A DNA stretch of 64,000 bases from Bacteroidales bacterium (GCA_021738625.1 JAIPBS010000004.1:62001-126000); one strand, 5' to 3'; counted from the stretch's first letter, positions 6,982 to 15,518 are shown. The notes: generated from the sequence alone by a model not told the origin. Translations and numbers: made by a program.

Positions 6982-7805
6982 CTCATCGAAGTTGCTTCTT
7001 TCACAATGCTACTTTTACGTCTTTGCGTGATCGGCAGGTCGTTCAGTACATCCGGATTGTTTTTGATCTCCCGGCACAACACGATCCCTTTGTCTATCAA
7101 AATCTTTGTTTCCTTTTTAGTCAGTGATTTCAGGACGGTGATCGGGTGAAATCCCGACCGATCGATCCAGTCTTTCAGGCTGTTGCCTTTCGGAAAATCC
7201 CAGGACAAAAGTTTCAGGCCGGAGCATTTGCCGTATTGTTCGGCATCCAGTGTAAAACGCGTATTGGTGATGAGCATGGGCTCAAAAATCATATCCTGCT
7301 TTTGTTCGTCCAGTTTGTTTTTGATATCATGAAAACGGGAACGGACGTACAAACTGGTTTTCACATCGCTTTTGGCGCCTTCGGTTTGATGGAATTTACA
7401 CTCGGCCATGATCATTTTTCCGGGCTTTTTGGCAACTACGTCCACCTCATGTTCGACACATTTCCCCCGGATGATCTGCCCGGTCCTTACCTGATAGCCT
7501 TCGATTTCGAGCAGCCTGGCCACGAAATGCTCAAAAGGGAAACCTGTGGGCCCCAGTTGAAACAAGGCCTTTTTCAGTTTATACCGTCCCGCTGAGCGTT
7601 GGGACAATTTTCTGATTTTGGCGTAGGCGATCCGGTAAATCTTCTGGGTGGTGATCTCTTCATGAAGCTCCGACAGAACATCATTCAGCACTTCTTCAAT
7701 TTCCCGATCGCTTGCTCCCGAACGCCTCAGCGACTCCCGGAATTTTCCCCCGTCAAAAGGCTCCAGCTCGCCTGTATGCTTTCGTATGTTTATTTGTTGC
7801 TTCAA
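6963..7805 (-). CDS. ATP-cone domain fused to Mrr-like restriction endonuclease
   Basis: Residues 4-85 match an ATP-cone (INIRKHTGELEPFDGGKF), a nucleotide-sensing domain best known from ribonucleotide reductase and NrdR. Residues ~90-205 match a PDDEXK nuclease of the Mrr type: Asp122 in EHEVDVVAKKPG, and Glu135-x-Lys137 in MIMAECKFH. A helical tail (KSLTKKETKILIDKGIVLC) follows. It probably cuts DNA, possibly under nucleotide control, as defence or in repair. The apparent start is TTG at 7803-7805, which places the ATP-cone directly at the N-terminus; no in-frame ATG lies upstream. 11-bp arrays flank the gene on both sides. Confidence 0.83.
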   Translation of the reverse strand: MKQQINIRKHTGELEPFDGGKFRESLRRSGASDREIEEVLNDVLSELHEEITTQKIYRIAYAKIRKLSQRSAGRYKLKKALFQLGPTGFPFEHFVARLLEIEGYQVRTGQIIRGKCVEHEVDVVAKKPGKMIMAECKFHQTEGAKSDVKTSLYVRSRFHDIKNKLDEQKQDMIFEPMLITNTRFTLDAEQYGKCSGLKLLSWDFPKGNSLKDWIDRSGFHPITVLKSLTKKETKILIDKGIVLCREIKNNPDVLNDLPITQRRKSSIVKEATSMSPEAGS

Positions 7806-7857
7806 ATTACCGCTAATGTTTTCCGACCTCCAAAGTAGGAATTTCTTTTTAGACCAT

Positions 7858-7960
7858 AGTCATTCGATGGAAATTCAATGGAATTTAATTGTTATTCGGT
7901 TGTCATTCGATGGTCATTCAATGGTCATTCAGTTGTCATTCAGTTGTCATTCAGTTGTCA
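7858..7960 (+). repeat. 11-bp phased tandem repeat array 2
   Basis: ATTC/ATTT cores stand at 7862, 7873, 7883, 7894, 7905, 7916, 7927, 7938 and 7949, all 11 bases apart except one 10-base step. Unit and orientation are the same as in array 1. It lies upstream of the nuclease gene, so the two arrays bracket that gene as direct repeats. Confidence 0.9.
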
Positions 7961-7978
7961 CTATATGCACAATCGTAT

Positions 7979-8101
7979 GCTGGCGCGGATTTGCAATCCG
8001 TGCCTGTGTTTCAATATTTTAATAATAATAGTTAATAATCGTAGTGTGAATCATTTTATTTGGATGAAAAGTTTGCTGAAATTTGATATGGGCCCGGATT
8101 T
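7979..8101. mobile_element. 140-bp inverted-repeat element, right-truncated copy
   Basis: It begins GCTGGCGCGGATTTGCAATC. Apart from small indels, its interior (starting TGTGTTTCAATATTTTAATA, ending TGAAATTTGATATGGGC) is the reverse complement of the interior of the copy at 12368-12507. The right end stops after GGCCCGGATT and is replaced by heptad-like sequence. Confidence 0.78.
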
Positions 8102-8175
8102 CTGACTTTCGCCTTTCTGGCTCTCTGAATAATTGGTTTAAGAAGATCTGAGTATTTATCCGCCTATTGATTCAT

Positions 8176-8201
8176 GGCCCGGATTGCAAATCCGTGCCAG
8201 C
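8176..8201. repeat. Solitary end of the 140-bp element
   Basis: GGCCCGGATTGCAAATCCGT followed by GCCAGC is a complete right end of the element family without an adjoining interior. It may be the displaced right end of the truncated copy at 7979-8101. Confidence 0.65.
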
Positions 8202-8207
8202 TTTTTC

Positions 8208-8240
8208 TGATTTCTGACTTCCGACTTCCACCCTCTAACT
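8208..8240. repeat. Heptanucleotide array (ACTTCCG-like)
   Basis: The 7-base units TTTCTGA, CTTCCGA, CTTCCAC and a weaker CTCTAAC/TT follow directly after the solitary element end and precede the dmsA promoter region. Confidence 0.5.
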
Positions 8241-8308
8241 TAAACCCATTCTAAATTCCCTTCAAATTTCTCATCCCTTTCAATGCAATGGTCTGAATTT
8301 ATATTTTT

Positions 8309-10714
8309 ATGGCTGAAAGGGAAAAAATGGGAGATCAGAACAAGATTGACAGGCGCTGCTTCCTGAAGTGGAGCGCTATGCTGGGTGGGGGATTGGCCGT
8401 TTCATCCTCCTTGCTGAGCTGCCTTGACAGGCTGAAGGAGGAAGGCGTGGTGACCATCGAAAAGGGCTTCGACGGATTTGTGATCCGAACGGGCTGCCCG
8501 GCGCATAACTGCGGCGGCCGCTGCGTGCTGAAGCTGTTTGTGAAAGACAACAAGATCGTCCGCATTGAAACCGACGACCGGCCAACCGATGAAGTGAACG
8601 ACCCGCAGTTGCGGGCCTGCGTGCGCGGACGTGCCTACCGCCGCCGGCAATACCACCCCGACCGGTTGCAATACCCCATGAAACGCACAGGGCAAAGAGG
8701 GGAAGGCCGGTTCGAACGCATCAGCTGGGAGGGGGCCCTCGACCTGCTGGCCTCGCAAATCAAACGGGTAAGAAGTGAATACGGCAACTCTGCCATCTAC
8801 ATCCCATATGGCACGGGAAGCTACAACCAGATCAACGGGAGGCAAACAGCCGACCGACTGATGAACCTGCTGGGAGGCAGCCTGGGCTACTACAACAGCT
8901 ATTCCTGGGCATGCATCAGCCAGGCCACGCCCACGGTTTACGGCACCAATGTGACCGGCAACCAGCGTCAGGACTGGCTCAACTCAAAATACATCCTGAT
9001 GTGGGGCTGGAACCCGGCCGAGATGCGCGACGGCACCAACAGCGACTTCCTGATCAAGAAAGCGCGGGAGAACGGCGCCAAAGTGGTTTGCATCGACCCC
9101 CGCATGTCGATGAGCGCGGTGGCCCTGGCCGACGAATGGATCCCCATCCGCCCGGGCACCGACACCGCCCTGATGAGCGCCATGGCCCACGAGATCATCT
9201 CGGAAAACCTGCACGACAAAGATTTTATCGACCGCTGCTGCCTGGGCTTCGACCGCAGCCAGATGCCCAAAGGACTGGAAGCTGAAGAAAGCTATACCGA
9301 TTACATTTTCGGCAGGAAAGACGGACAGGAGAAATCGCCGGCCTGGGCAGAGGGCATCACGGGCGTCCCGCAGGAAACCATCCAAAAAATCGCCAGGGAA
9401 TACGCCACCACCAAACCCGCCATGCTTTATCAGGGCTACGGCATGCAGCGCAGGGCATACGGCGAGCAGCCCGTGAGAGGCGGCTGCGTGTTGGCGGCCA
9501 TCACCGGCAATGTGGGATTACACGGCGCCTGGTCGAGTGGGCTGGGCCTGCAAGCCAAAGACGGCGGCCCCTTCTGGAACGTATTCCCCACCGGCAGCAA
9601 TCCGGTGAAGGCGCGCATACCCGTTTTCCTGTGGACCGAAGCCGTTTTGCACGGCAAAGGCATGGGAAAAGAGTACGGCGTGAAAGGCACCGAACAACTC
9701 GACAACGACCTTAAGCTGATCTGGGCGGTGGCGTCCAACGCCCTGATCAACCAGCATGCGGATGTAAACCGAACGGCAAAGATTTTGAAAGATGAGAACA
9801 AGGTAGAGTTCATCGCGGTTCAGGACAACTTCCTCACCTCTTCGGGCATGTTCGCCGATCTGATCCTGCCGGCCTGCACCCAGTTCGAGACCTGGGGGCT
9901 GGAAGACGGTTGGAAATACGGCGACGAGGTGATCATCATGCCGCAGATCGTGGAGCCACCCTTCGAAACCAAAAGCGATTACCACATCTGTGCAGAGCTG
10001 TCGAAACGCTTCGGTGTATATGACGCATACACGCAAAATCGCTCCGAGCAGCAATGGATCGAATGGGTGGTGGAGCAATACCGCAAAAGCCGCTTTCCGG
10101 AAATTCCCTCCCTGGATAATCTGAAAAAAGAAAACACAGGCGTTTATGCGGTTAAGGTAAACAATCCTGAAATTGCCTTCGATAAGTTCAGGGAAAACCC
10201 GGAAGCTCATCCACTGCCAACGCCTTCAGGGAGGATCGAGATATTCTCATCAAAGCTTTATGAATTGAACAATCCAAAGGAAATTCCACCCGTCCCCAAA
10301 TATATACAGGAATGGGAAAGTCCCTTTGACGCTTCGGCGGAGAAATATCCCTTACAAGCTATGGGGCATCATTACATGGCCCGGGTACATTCCACCCACG
10401 ACAACAACGATTGGCTGGCTGAGGCATTCCCGCAAAGGGTGTTCATCAACCCGATGGACGCCGGGAAGCGGGACATCAAAAACGGTGACATGGTACGTGT
10501 GTTCAACGAAAGGGGTAGCCTGTTGCTCCCCTGCCGGCTCACTCCCAAGCTGATGCCGGGCGTAGTGGATATTCCACAGGGGGCCTGGTGGAAGCCGGAT
10601 GGAAACGGCCACGACAGGGGCGGCTGCGTCAACACCCTGACTTCGCACCGCTGGACGCCATATGCCTTTGGAAATGCGCAACACACCATCATGGTGGAAA
10701 TTGAAAAAGCTTAA
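8309..10714 (+). CDS. dmsA: DMSO-reductase family molybdopterin oxidoreductase, catalytic subunit (DmsA-type)
   Basis: The 801-residue protein starts with a Tat signal (DRRCFLKWSAMLGGGLAVSS), so it is exported folded. An N-terminal [4Fe-4S] site follows (TGCPAHNCGGRCVLK, then LRACVRGRAYRR). The Mo-bis-MGD domains carry YNSYSWACISQ, where Ser199 (or Ser197) fits the Ser-ligand type II/III family. The C-terminal domain has dinucleotide-binding segments (NPMDAGKRDIKNGDMVRVFN). It likely reduces DMSO, TMAO or a similar oxide with electrons from menaquinol. It heads dmsABC. An alternative start at 8327 gives a shorter n-region. The gene is visibly more GC-rich than most neighbours. The true substrate is not certain. 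Confidence 0.88.
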   Translation: MAEREKMGDQNKIDRRCFLKWSAMLGGGLAVSSSLLSCLDRLKEEGVVTIEKGFDGFVIRTGCPAHNCGGRCVLKLFVKDNKIVRIETDDRPTDEVNDPQLRACVRGRAYRRRQYHPDRLQYPMKRTGQRGEGRFERISWEGALDLLASQIKRVRSEYGNSAIYIPYGTGSYNQINGRQTADRLMNLLGGSLGYYNSYSWACISQATPTVYGTNVTGNQRQDWLNSKYILMWGWNPAEMRDGTNSDFLIKKARENGAKVVCIDPRMSMSAVALADEWIPIRPGTDTALMSAMAHEIISENLHDKDFIDRCCLGFDRSQMPKGLEAEESYTDYIFGRKDGQEKSPAWAEGITGVPQETIQKIAREYATTKPAMLYQGYGMQRRAYGEQPVRGGCVLAAITGNVGLHGAWSSGLGLQAKDGGPFWNVFPTGSNPVKARIPVFLWTEAVLHGKGMGKEYGVKGTEQLDNDLKLIWAVASNALINQHADVNRTAKILKDENKVEFIAVQDNFLTSSGMFADLILPACTQFETWGLEDGWKYGDEVIIMPQIVEPPFETKSDYHICAELSKRFGVYDAYTQNRSEQQWIEWVVEQYRKSRFPEIPSLDNLKKENTGVYAVKVNNPEIAFDKFRENPEAHPLPTPSGRIEIFSSKLYELNNPKEIPPVPKYIQEWESPFDASAEKYPLQAMGHHYMARVHSTHDNNDWLAEAFPQRVFINPMDAGKRDIKNGDMVRVFNERGSLLLPCRLTPKLMPGVVDIPQGAWWKPDGNGHDRGGCVNTLTSHRWTPYAFGNAQHTIMVEIEKA

Positions 10715-10725
10715 AACAAGACATT

Positions 10726-11346
10726 ATGAAACAGTATGCATTCTTCTTCGACTCCAATGCCTGTTCGGGCTGCAAGGCCTGTGAGATGGCCTGCCGCGAC
10801 AAGCACGACCTGGATTACGGCCTGCGGTGGCGAAGGGTTTATGAAGTGACCGGCGGCTCTTGGGAGCTGAAGGGAAAAACCGCCCTGCCGCAACTGGTGG
10901 CTTACAACCTGTCGATGTCGTGCAACCAATGCGTGGATGCACCCTGCGTTAAGGTTTGCCCCTCCAGCGCCATGCAAAAACGGGAGGATGGTATTGTTTT
11001 TGTCGATACGGATAAATGTATGGGCTGCAAGCTGTGCAACTGGGCCTGCCCTTATGATGCGCCCCAGTATAATGAAAAAGAAGGAGTGATGACAAAATGT
11101 GATTTTTGCAGGGATTATGTGGACGAAGGCAAAGTGCCTTCCTGCGTGGCGGCATGCCCCATGCGTGTGCTGGAATTTGGGGAGCTGGAGAAACTGAAGG
11201 AAAAACACGGCTACCGGAGCGTTTTCCCCATGCCGGTCAACAGTACAGCACATCCGGCGTTGGTAGTGAAACCGCATCACAGTATCGGGAAAATTGCTAA
11301 CTTTAATCCGGAAATCATCAATCAGGAAGAGGTGAAACATGCATAG
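10726..11346 (+). CDS. dmsB: Four-cluster ferredoxin subunit of the DMSO-type reductase (DmsB)
   Basis: This 206-residue protein has four cysteine groups: CSGCKACEMACRDKH, CNQCVDAPCVKVCP, CMGCKLCNWACPYDAP and CDFCRDY...CVAACP. These fit four [4Fe-4S] clusters as in DmsB. It passes electrons from the membrane subunit to the Mo subunit. It starts 11 bases after the dmsA stop, and its 3' end overlaps dmsC by 8 bases, so the three genes are one operon. It should be co-exported with DmsA by the Tat route. Confidence 0.92.
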   Translation: MKQYAFFFDSNACSGCKACEMACRDKHDLDYGLRWRRVYEVTGGSWELKGKTALPQLVAYNLSMSCNQCVDAPCVKVCPSSAMQKREDGIVFVDTDKCMGCKLCNWACPYDAPQYNEKEGVMTKCDFCRDYVDEGKVPSCVAACPMRVLEFGELEKLKEKHGYRSVFPMPVNSTAHPALVVKPHHSIGKIANFNPEIINQEEVKHA

Positions 11347-12214
11347 CAACGAATGGGTACTGGTGATCTTTACATTAATGTCGCAACTGGCCGTGGGCCT
11401 ATTTGTGATGCAGGAACTTTATCTGGCATACCGGCATATGGAAGACCCTGAAATGCGCAGGGTTAAAAAGAACGTGCTATACACCGATCTGGTGCTGGTG
11501 ATCATTGCGCTGATCATTTCATTTTTCCATCTGGGCAAACCCTCCAATGCAACAAACGCGCTCAGCAATCTACAATCCTCATGGCTGAGCAGGGAGATCC
11601 TCTTTTTATCCATCTTTACAATTTGCCTGATCATTTACACATTCATATTCAGCCGAAGCACCATCAACACCCTATTGCTGAAACTGTTTGGCATTTTCAC
11701 CCTCCTCAGCGGGATAATGTTTCTTTTCAGCATGGCCAAAATCTACATGCTGGAGAATGCGCCGGTCTGGAATACGGCATACACCCCCATTGAGTTTTTC
11801 ACTTGCAGCTTGCTGCTCGGGTCACTCTTGCTGATGAGCCTGATCCAGAACAGGCTGATGCGCTTCGATGCAGAGGAGCTATCGTTTTTTGCCAGGCGGA
11901 TGTTTTCGCTCTTCCTACTCATCACCTTGTTGCTGGTGATCGACATGGGCGCCGCCATTTACCACCACTTCATCGACTTCACACCGAATTCGCCTGGCCG
12001 TCCCGATTCAAGCTACCTGCCCAGCATTGTAAAATTCCTTTTCCTGATTATAAGCCTGATCGCCATTATTTTCCAGTTTTACAACTTCAACCTTAAAAAA
12101 CGCTTTACCAGCGCCACCGGTATCTCTTTTGTTTTCGTCTTCGTCCTGATCGCCGAAGTGATCGGCAGATATATGTTTTATGCGAGTTATTTGATGTCGG
12201 GAGTGAAGTATTAG
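11339..12214 (+). CDS. dmsC: Membrane anchor subunit of the DMSO-type reductase (DmsC)
   Basis: The 291-residue protein is strongly hydrophobic with about eight transmembrane segments. The first is FTLMSQLAVGLFVMQELYLA, a typical DmsC start, and HLGKPSNATNALSNLQSSWL is the usual DmsC loop. It anchors DmsAB in the inner membrane and oxidises menaquinol. It overlaps dmsB by 8 bases. No DmsD-like maturation chaperone is next to it; NarJ is the only such chaperone in the window. Confidence 0.9.
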   Translation: MHSNEWVLVIFTLMSQLAVGLFVMQELYLAYRHMEDPEMRRVKKNVLYTDLVLVIIALIISFFHLGKPSNATNALSNLQSSWLSREILFLSIFTICLIIYTFIFSRSTINTLLLKLFGIFTLLSGIMFLFSMAKIYMLENAPVWNTAYTPIEFFTCSLLLGSLLLMSLIQNRLMRFDAEELSFFARRMFSLFLLITLLLVIDMGAAIYHHFIDFTPNSPGRPDSSYLPSIVKFLFLIISLIAIIFQFYNFNLKKRFTSATGISFVFVFVLIAEVIGRYMFYASYLMSGVKY

Positions 12215-12232
12215 GGGGATGCTGGATATTTA

Positions 12233-12292
12233 ATGCTGGTTGAGCCCTTCAGGGCGAAATCCCGCAAACATAGTGCAGCGGGAATGCTGGAT
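12233..12292 (+). repeat. 60-bp REP-like repeat, copy 1
   Basis: The repeat starts ATGCTGGTTGAGCCCTTCAG and ends GCGGGAATGCTGGAT. It includes small stems GCCCT/AGGGC and CCCGC/GCGGG. A clearly related copy lies in opposite orientation at 58680-58740, at the recR stop codon. Confidence 0.75.
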
Positions 12293-12367
12293 TCCGGAAA
12301 TTGGATGGGGAGTTAGCGATAGTGTCAACGACAAAACATCAACTATTAACTGACAACAAACCTTTTG

Positions 12368-12507
12368 GCTTGCGCGGATTTGCAATCCGTGCCCATATCA
12401 AATTTCAGCAATCTTTTTATCCAGATTAAATGATTCACACTAGGATGATTAACCATTACTTTTATTAAAATATTGAACACAGGCACGGATTGCAAATCCG
12501 CGCAAGC
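12368..12507. mobile_element. 140-bp inverted-repeat (MITE/REP-like) element, complete copy
   Basis: The ends are GCTTGCGCGGATTTGCAATC and its reverse complement at 12482-12507. The AT-rich interior matches the truncated copy at 7979-8101 in reverse orientation. Its length almost equals that of the copy at 5675-5813, although that copy has a different interior. No protein is encoded. Confidence 0.82.
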
Positions 12508-12603
12508 AAACGATAGGAGCAAAGAGACAACTGAATTTCCACAATAAACATGGTATGATAATTGGTTTATTTTCAGAATGGAAATCAACCAAAAACCAAG
12601 GCC

Positions 12604-13764
12604 ATGAAAAAGTCAATTTTCATTCTTGCATTATTATTTGCAATCCCGATGGTCAGGGCCCAGGAAGAAGGCATCGGTGAAATCCTGAACAGAAATGTGA
12701 TCGATTGCTACGATGTTGTGAACAACAGCTACGCCTTGTTACCCAATTACTATGAAGAAAGCAAAATGGATACGGTGCAAATGATCATCGATTATTGGAA
12801 GGAAAACTGCCATTTTAACGAAAGGCTGCAACGCATCATCATACTGAAGGCTATTGATGAAAACAATTTTTCGGAAGAGCTTTACGATGAATACATCATC
12901 GACTTCCTTTTGCAATACAAAGGAAGCGAAAGTGTTTATTACCCCAGCTTCGGCTTGAACCCACCAGCCGATTTCCAAAAATTTGATAAGTTCACCCAGG
13001 ATCTCGCCTACAGGCTTAGCGAGCAGAATGACCTGGGCCCCCTCGAAAAGTTTTTTGCCGACTTTTACTCGAATCACTACATGAATGAATTCAAGCGGCT
13101 GTATGGGCCTGAGTTCAACGGAACCAATTTACAAGCATACTATTTTGAAGACATCCGAAAAAATAAAACATTCGGAGCATTGGGCTATTATTTTGCAGCA
13201 GGCATGTGGGCGCCAACCAGCAGTTTGAATACTCTGGGCATACATCCGCGGACGAGTTTCGGAATGGGATATTACAGTCCGAATACCACGGTGATGCTGG
13301 ATTTTGGGGTGGCCTTCCTGAATTCCGCCAATTATTATAATGTCATGTACAAGGATTCGCTTTATCGCACCAAACGGTTCAGCGGACTTTACCTGGGAAT
13401 AACAGCCGAACAAAAGATCATCGGTTCTTCCCGAAGCAAGCTGAACCTGCTGGGCGGATTTGGCTACGAAGGGATAGGCACCATCAAAATATATGACGAA
13501 CAGTGCGATTGTGACGGCCTGGACGATATACATTACCTGAATACCATCAACCTGAACCTGGGCGTTGGTGCACAAATCTATCTGTCGGACTACATGAACC
13601 TTTTCCTCAGGTCGAAATACAATTTTCTTTTCTTCAACAACGAAGGCGGCACCGATCTTTCGGGCAACACCATCACGGTTAGCATCGGAGCCATGTTCAC
13701 CGGCTATTCTTATGAAAGAAACAGACTCAGGGCCCTAGATTACAACCGGGCGAACTCATGGTAG
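12604..13764 (+). CDS. Secreted protein of unknown function with beta-rich C-terminal half
   Basis: From ATG 12604 the product is 386 residues with a clear signal peptide (KKSIFILALLFAIPMVRAQ). Residues ~20-180 are mostly helical. Residues ~190-386 alternate in a beta pattern (GYYFAAGMWAPTSSLNTLG, LGVGAQIYLSDYMNLFLRSK), which suggests a membrane barrel or a beta domain in the outer membrane. No family was recognised. The ORF could begin at 12562, but that adds residues before the signal peptide. It stands alone between a repeat element and a heptad array. Confidence 0.75.
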   Translation: MKKSIFILALLFAIPMVRAQEEGIGEILNRNVIDCYDVVNNSYALLPNYYEESKMDTVQMIIDYWKENCHFNERLQRIIILKAIDENNFSEELYDEYIIDFLLQYKGSESVYYPSFGLNPPADFQKFDKFTQDLAYRLSEQNDLGPLEKFFADFYSNHYMNEFKRLYGPEFNGTNLQAYYFEDIRKNKTFGALGYYFAAGMWAPTSSLNTLGIHPRTSFGMGYYSPNTTVMLDFGVAFLNSANYYNVMYKDSLYRTKRFSGLYLGITAEQKIIGSSRSKLNLLGGFGYEGIGTIKIYDEQCDCDGLDDIHYLNTINLNLGVGAQIYLSDYMNLFLRSKYNFLFFNNEGGTDLSGNTITVSIGAMFTGYSYERNRLRALDYNRANSW

Positions 13765-13768
13765 TTCC

Positions 13769-13803
13769 GGTGAATGGTGAGTGGTGAGTAGTGAATGGTG
13801 AAT
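13769..13803 (+). repeat. Heptanucleotide tandem repeat (GGTGAAT x5)
   Basis: Five ungapped 7-base units stand here: GGTGAAT, GGTGAGT, GGTGAGT, AGTGAAT, GGTGAAT. They begin 4 bases after the stop codon of the preceding gene. Confidence 0.8.
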
Positions 13804-13976
13804 AGAACAGGGAGCAATTTACTGAATAGGAATTTACCTGTTACCGGACACTGGAGCGTTGGAGTGTTGCAGTGATGGGGCGCTATCTGCTGGCATTTGG
13901 CAATAAGAATGCAATAAATTCCTTGTTCCTTGTTATAAAGGTGTATGGGATGAACATACAGATTACCGAATACCGA

Positions 13977-15518
13977 TCACCTCTTCCTTTTTCTCCAGTA
14001 AACCTTAATCCAGACTACCAGTCCTGTGATCAGGATGGTGAGGGAGAAGATCCCGAAAAGCGGGATGAACAGGATGTAAAAATCCCCGAACAGAAATTTG
14101 AAAAATCGGGCGGTATGAACTTCCAGCATCACATTCCAGAGCGACATCGGTTGTTTTTTAATCCCGGGAGGCATGGGGATAAAAGGCCTTGCGTTGTTGA
14201 GGGGCAATGCACCCCGGTCGTAATCAAAATAGTATTCACGGCCCATGTTGTCCTTCAGGTATCCGGCCACCACCTCTTGCCCGATAGGCGGGCCGGATGG
14301 ATTGAGGTTGACCTCGCGGCTGCCGGTGATATAATTCTCAACATATCCCGCCTCAGGGATCCAGCGGAACAAGCCGCTGAAGCTTCCGACAAGGTACGCT
14401 CCCCTGTCAAGCTGCTCAAACACATTGATGCCCATAATGCTCACCGGAGGCTGCACCGCATACGATTTAAGTGCGGAAGAAAATACATCGTCAGAATAAT
14501 ACAAACCGTCATTTGTACCTATGATCCAGCGATCGAGCTCTTCATCATAAAGCAATCCGCGGAGTTTATCAAACCAGTGATTGGGATTGTCGAGATGGGA
14601 ATATTTGATCTTATCCACTTTTGTATTGGCTATGGCAATAAGCAAAGGCGGCCGCAGGAACATACCGGCCGTGACATTGATAATCAGTATGGCCACCAGC
14701 CAGATGCCCAACTTGTTGTGCCATTTAAGGGACCATCGGTTGAGACGGGCATGTTTTTTAAGGGATTTCTGTTTGCATTTTCTTCTCTTGAGAATCCCTG
14801 GCATAAAGAAATAAATTACACCGGTGATGGCCAGTAAAATAAAAACAATTCCTACAAAATCGATGATGAGTTTTCCGGCGATGCCGTATATCTCTCCGCT
14901 GTGGATAATCCAGAGGGTTTTAAAGAGGGTGGTTTTGTTAAGAAATCCTTCCGGTGGAGGAAGGGTGACCTGTTGCCAGTTTGACGCATGAGTATTCACC
15001 AAACCAAATAATAGAAAAGAACGCGTCATAACGGCCAGTGTGTCCCCCTTTTTAACGAGATCTACAATCCGCTCCTCCTTAACCGGAAGGAATATTTTTG
15101 TCCATTTTTTGTTCTTAGAATCAAATTCAAAGAGCCCAAAATGTGTTCCGGCAAATAAACTTCCCGTGTTGGTATTCAACACCGAACTGATTTTTTTATT
15201 GTCTATACCATCGGGAAATCCTTCATTGAACATTGCAAATTTAGTAAAATTTTTTGTTGCCAGCCAAAGCCCGATATTTCCGTAAATGAGGCTGCTGTCA
15301 CCCCGCAAAACTTCTGCACCCCTTACTGCTGAATGGTTCCAGTTTTCGTATCTGTAATCCGCCGGCAATTGATCTCTGCTAAGATCATAAGGAGAAAAGG
15401 TTTTCCGGTGATTCAGAACGATACCTGAAACGGCCCACAAAACAAAGAACAATGAAAAAACCAACCCGAACCATTTATGCAGCCAGCGTGATGTTCTGGC
15501 CCTTCGCTTCTTCTTCAT
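13977..15518 (-). CDS. PepSY-associated transmembrane protein
   Basis: From ATG 15518 the product is 513 residues. It opens with the PepSY_TM signature (SRWLHKWFGLVFSLFFVLWAVS, then GIVLNHR). Further membrane segments lie near residues 240-265 and 300-320, and a C-terminal one is followed by VYWRKRKR. Large periplasmic loops lie between them. Family members are often linked to iron/haem uptake or to membrane flavin/haem redox; the exact role is unknown. The longer frame to 15608 adds 30 residues without homology-like character. It is the last gene of the minus-strand nitrate/NO block. Confidence 0.8.
   Translation of the reverse strand: MKKKRRARTSRWLHKWFGLVFSLFFVLWAVSGIVLNHRKTFSPYDLSRDQLPADYRYENWNHSAVRGAEVLRGDSSLIYGNIGLWLATKNFTKFAMFNEGFPDGIDNKKISSVLNTNTGSLFAGTHFGLFEFDSKNKKWTKIFLPVKEERIVDLVKKGDTLAVMTRSFLLFGLVNTHASNWQQVTLPPPEGFLNKTTLFKTLWIIHSGEIYGIAGKLIIDFVGIVFILLAITGVIYFFMPGILKRRKCKQKSLKKHARLNRWSLKWHNKLGIWLVAILIINVTAGMFLRPPLLIAIANTKVDKIKYSHLDNPNHWFDKLRGLLYDEELDRWIIGTNDGLYYSDDVFSSALKSYAVQPPVSIMGINVFEQLDRGAYLVGSFSGLFRWIPEAGYVENYITGSREVNLNPSGPPIGQEVVAGYLKDNMGREYYFDYDRGALPLNNARPFIPMPPGIKKQPMSLWNVMLEVHTARFFKFLFGDFYILFIPLFGIFSLTILITGLVVWIKVYWRKRKR

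Larger units (their letters stand above)
7806..8308. other. Repeat-filled intergenic stretch before dmsA
   Basis: There is no gene here. It contains 11-bp array 2 (7858-7960), a truncated copy of the 140-bp element (7979-8101), a solitary element end (8176-8201) and a heptad array (8208-8240). A TATATTTT sequence at 8300-8307 could be a -7-like element for dmsA. Confidence 0.75.
12215..12603. other. Gene-free stretch after dmsC
   Basis: It contains a REP-like repeat (12233-12292) with a GCCCT-TC-AGGGC stem that could aid termination after dmsC, and a complete 140-bp inverted-repeat element (12368-12507). No coding frame with family character is seen. Confidence 0.75.

Noticed and set aside
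6659-7960. CRISPR array
   Set aside because: The 11-bp units are directly adjacent and degenerate, with no unique spacers of 25-40 bases and no cas genes.
7786-8105. Small ORFs across the 11-bp repeats (78 and 75 residues)
   Set aside because: The frames only translate repeat units (FNGHSVVIQLSF-like) and the element end. They carry no family signal and change with unit number.
9518-10210. 230-residue minus-strand ORF opposite dmsA
   Set aside because: dmsA is GC-rich, which opens the antisense frames. The product has no family features.
13872-14837. 321-residue plus-strand ORF opposite the PepSY gene
   Set aside because: It is antisense to a well-supported membrane protein, has no recognisable domains and contains typical shadow-frame composition.
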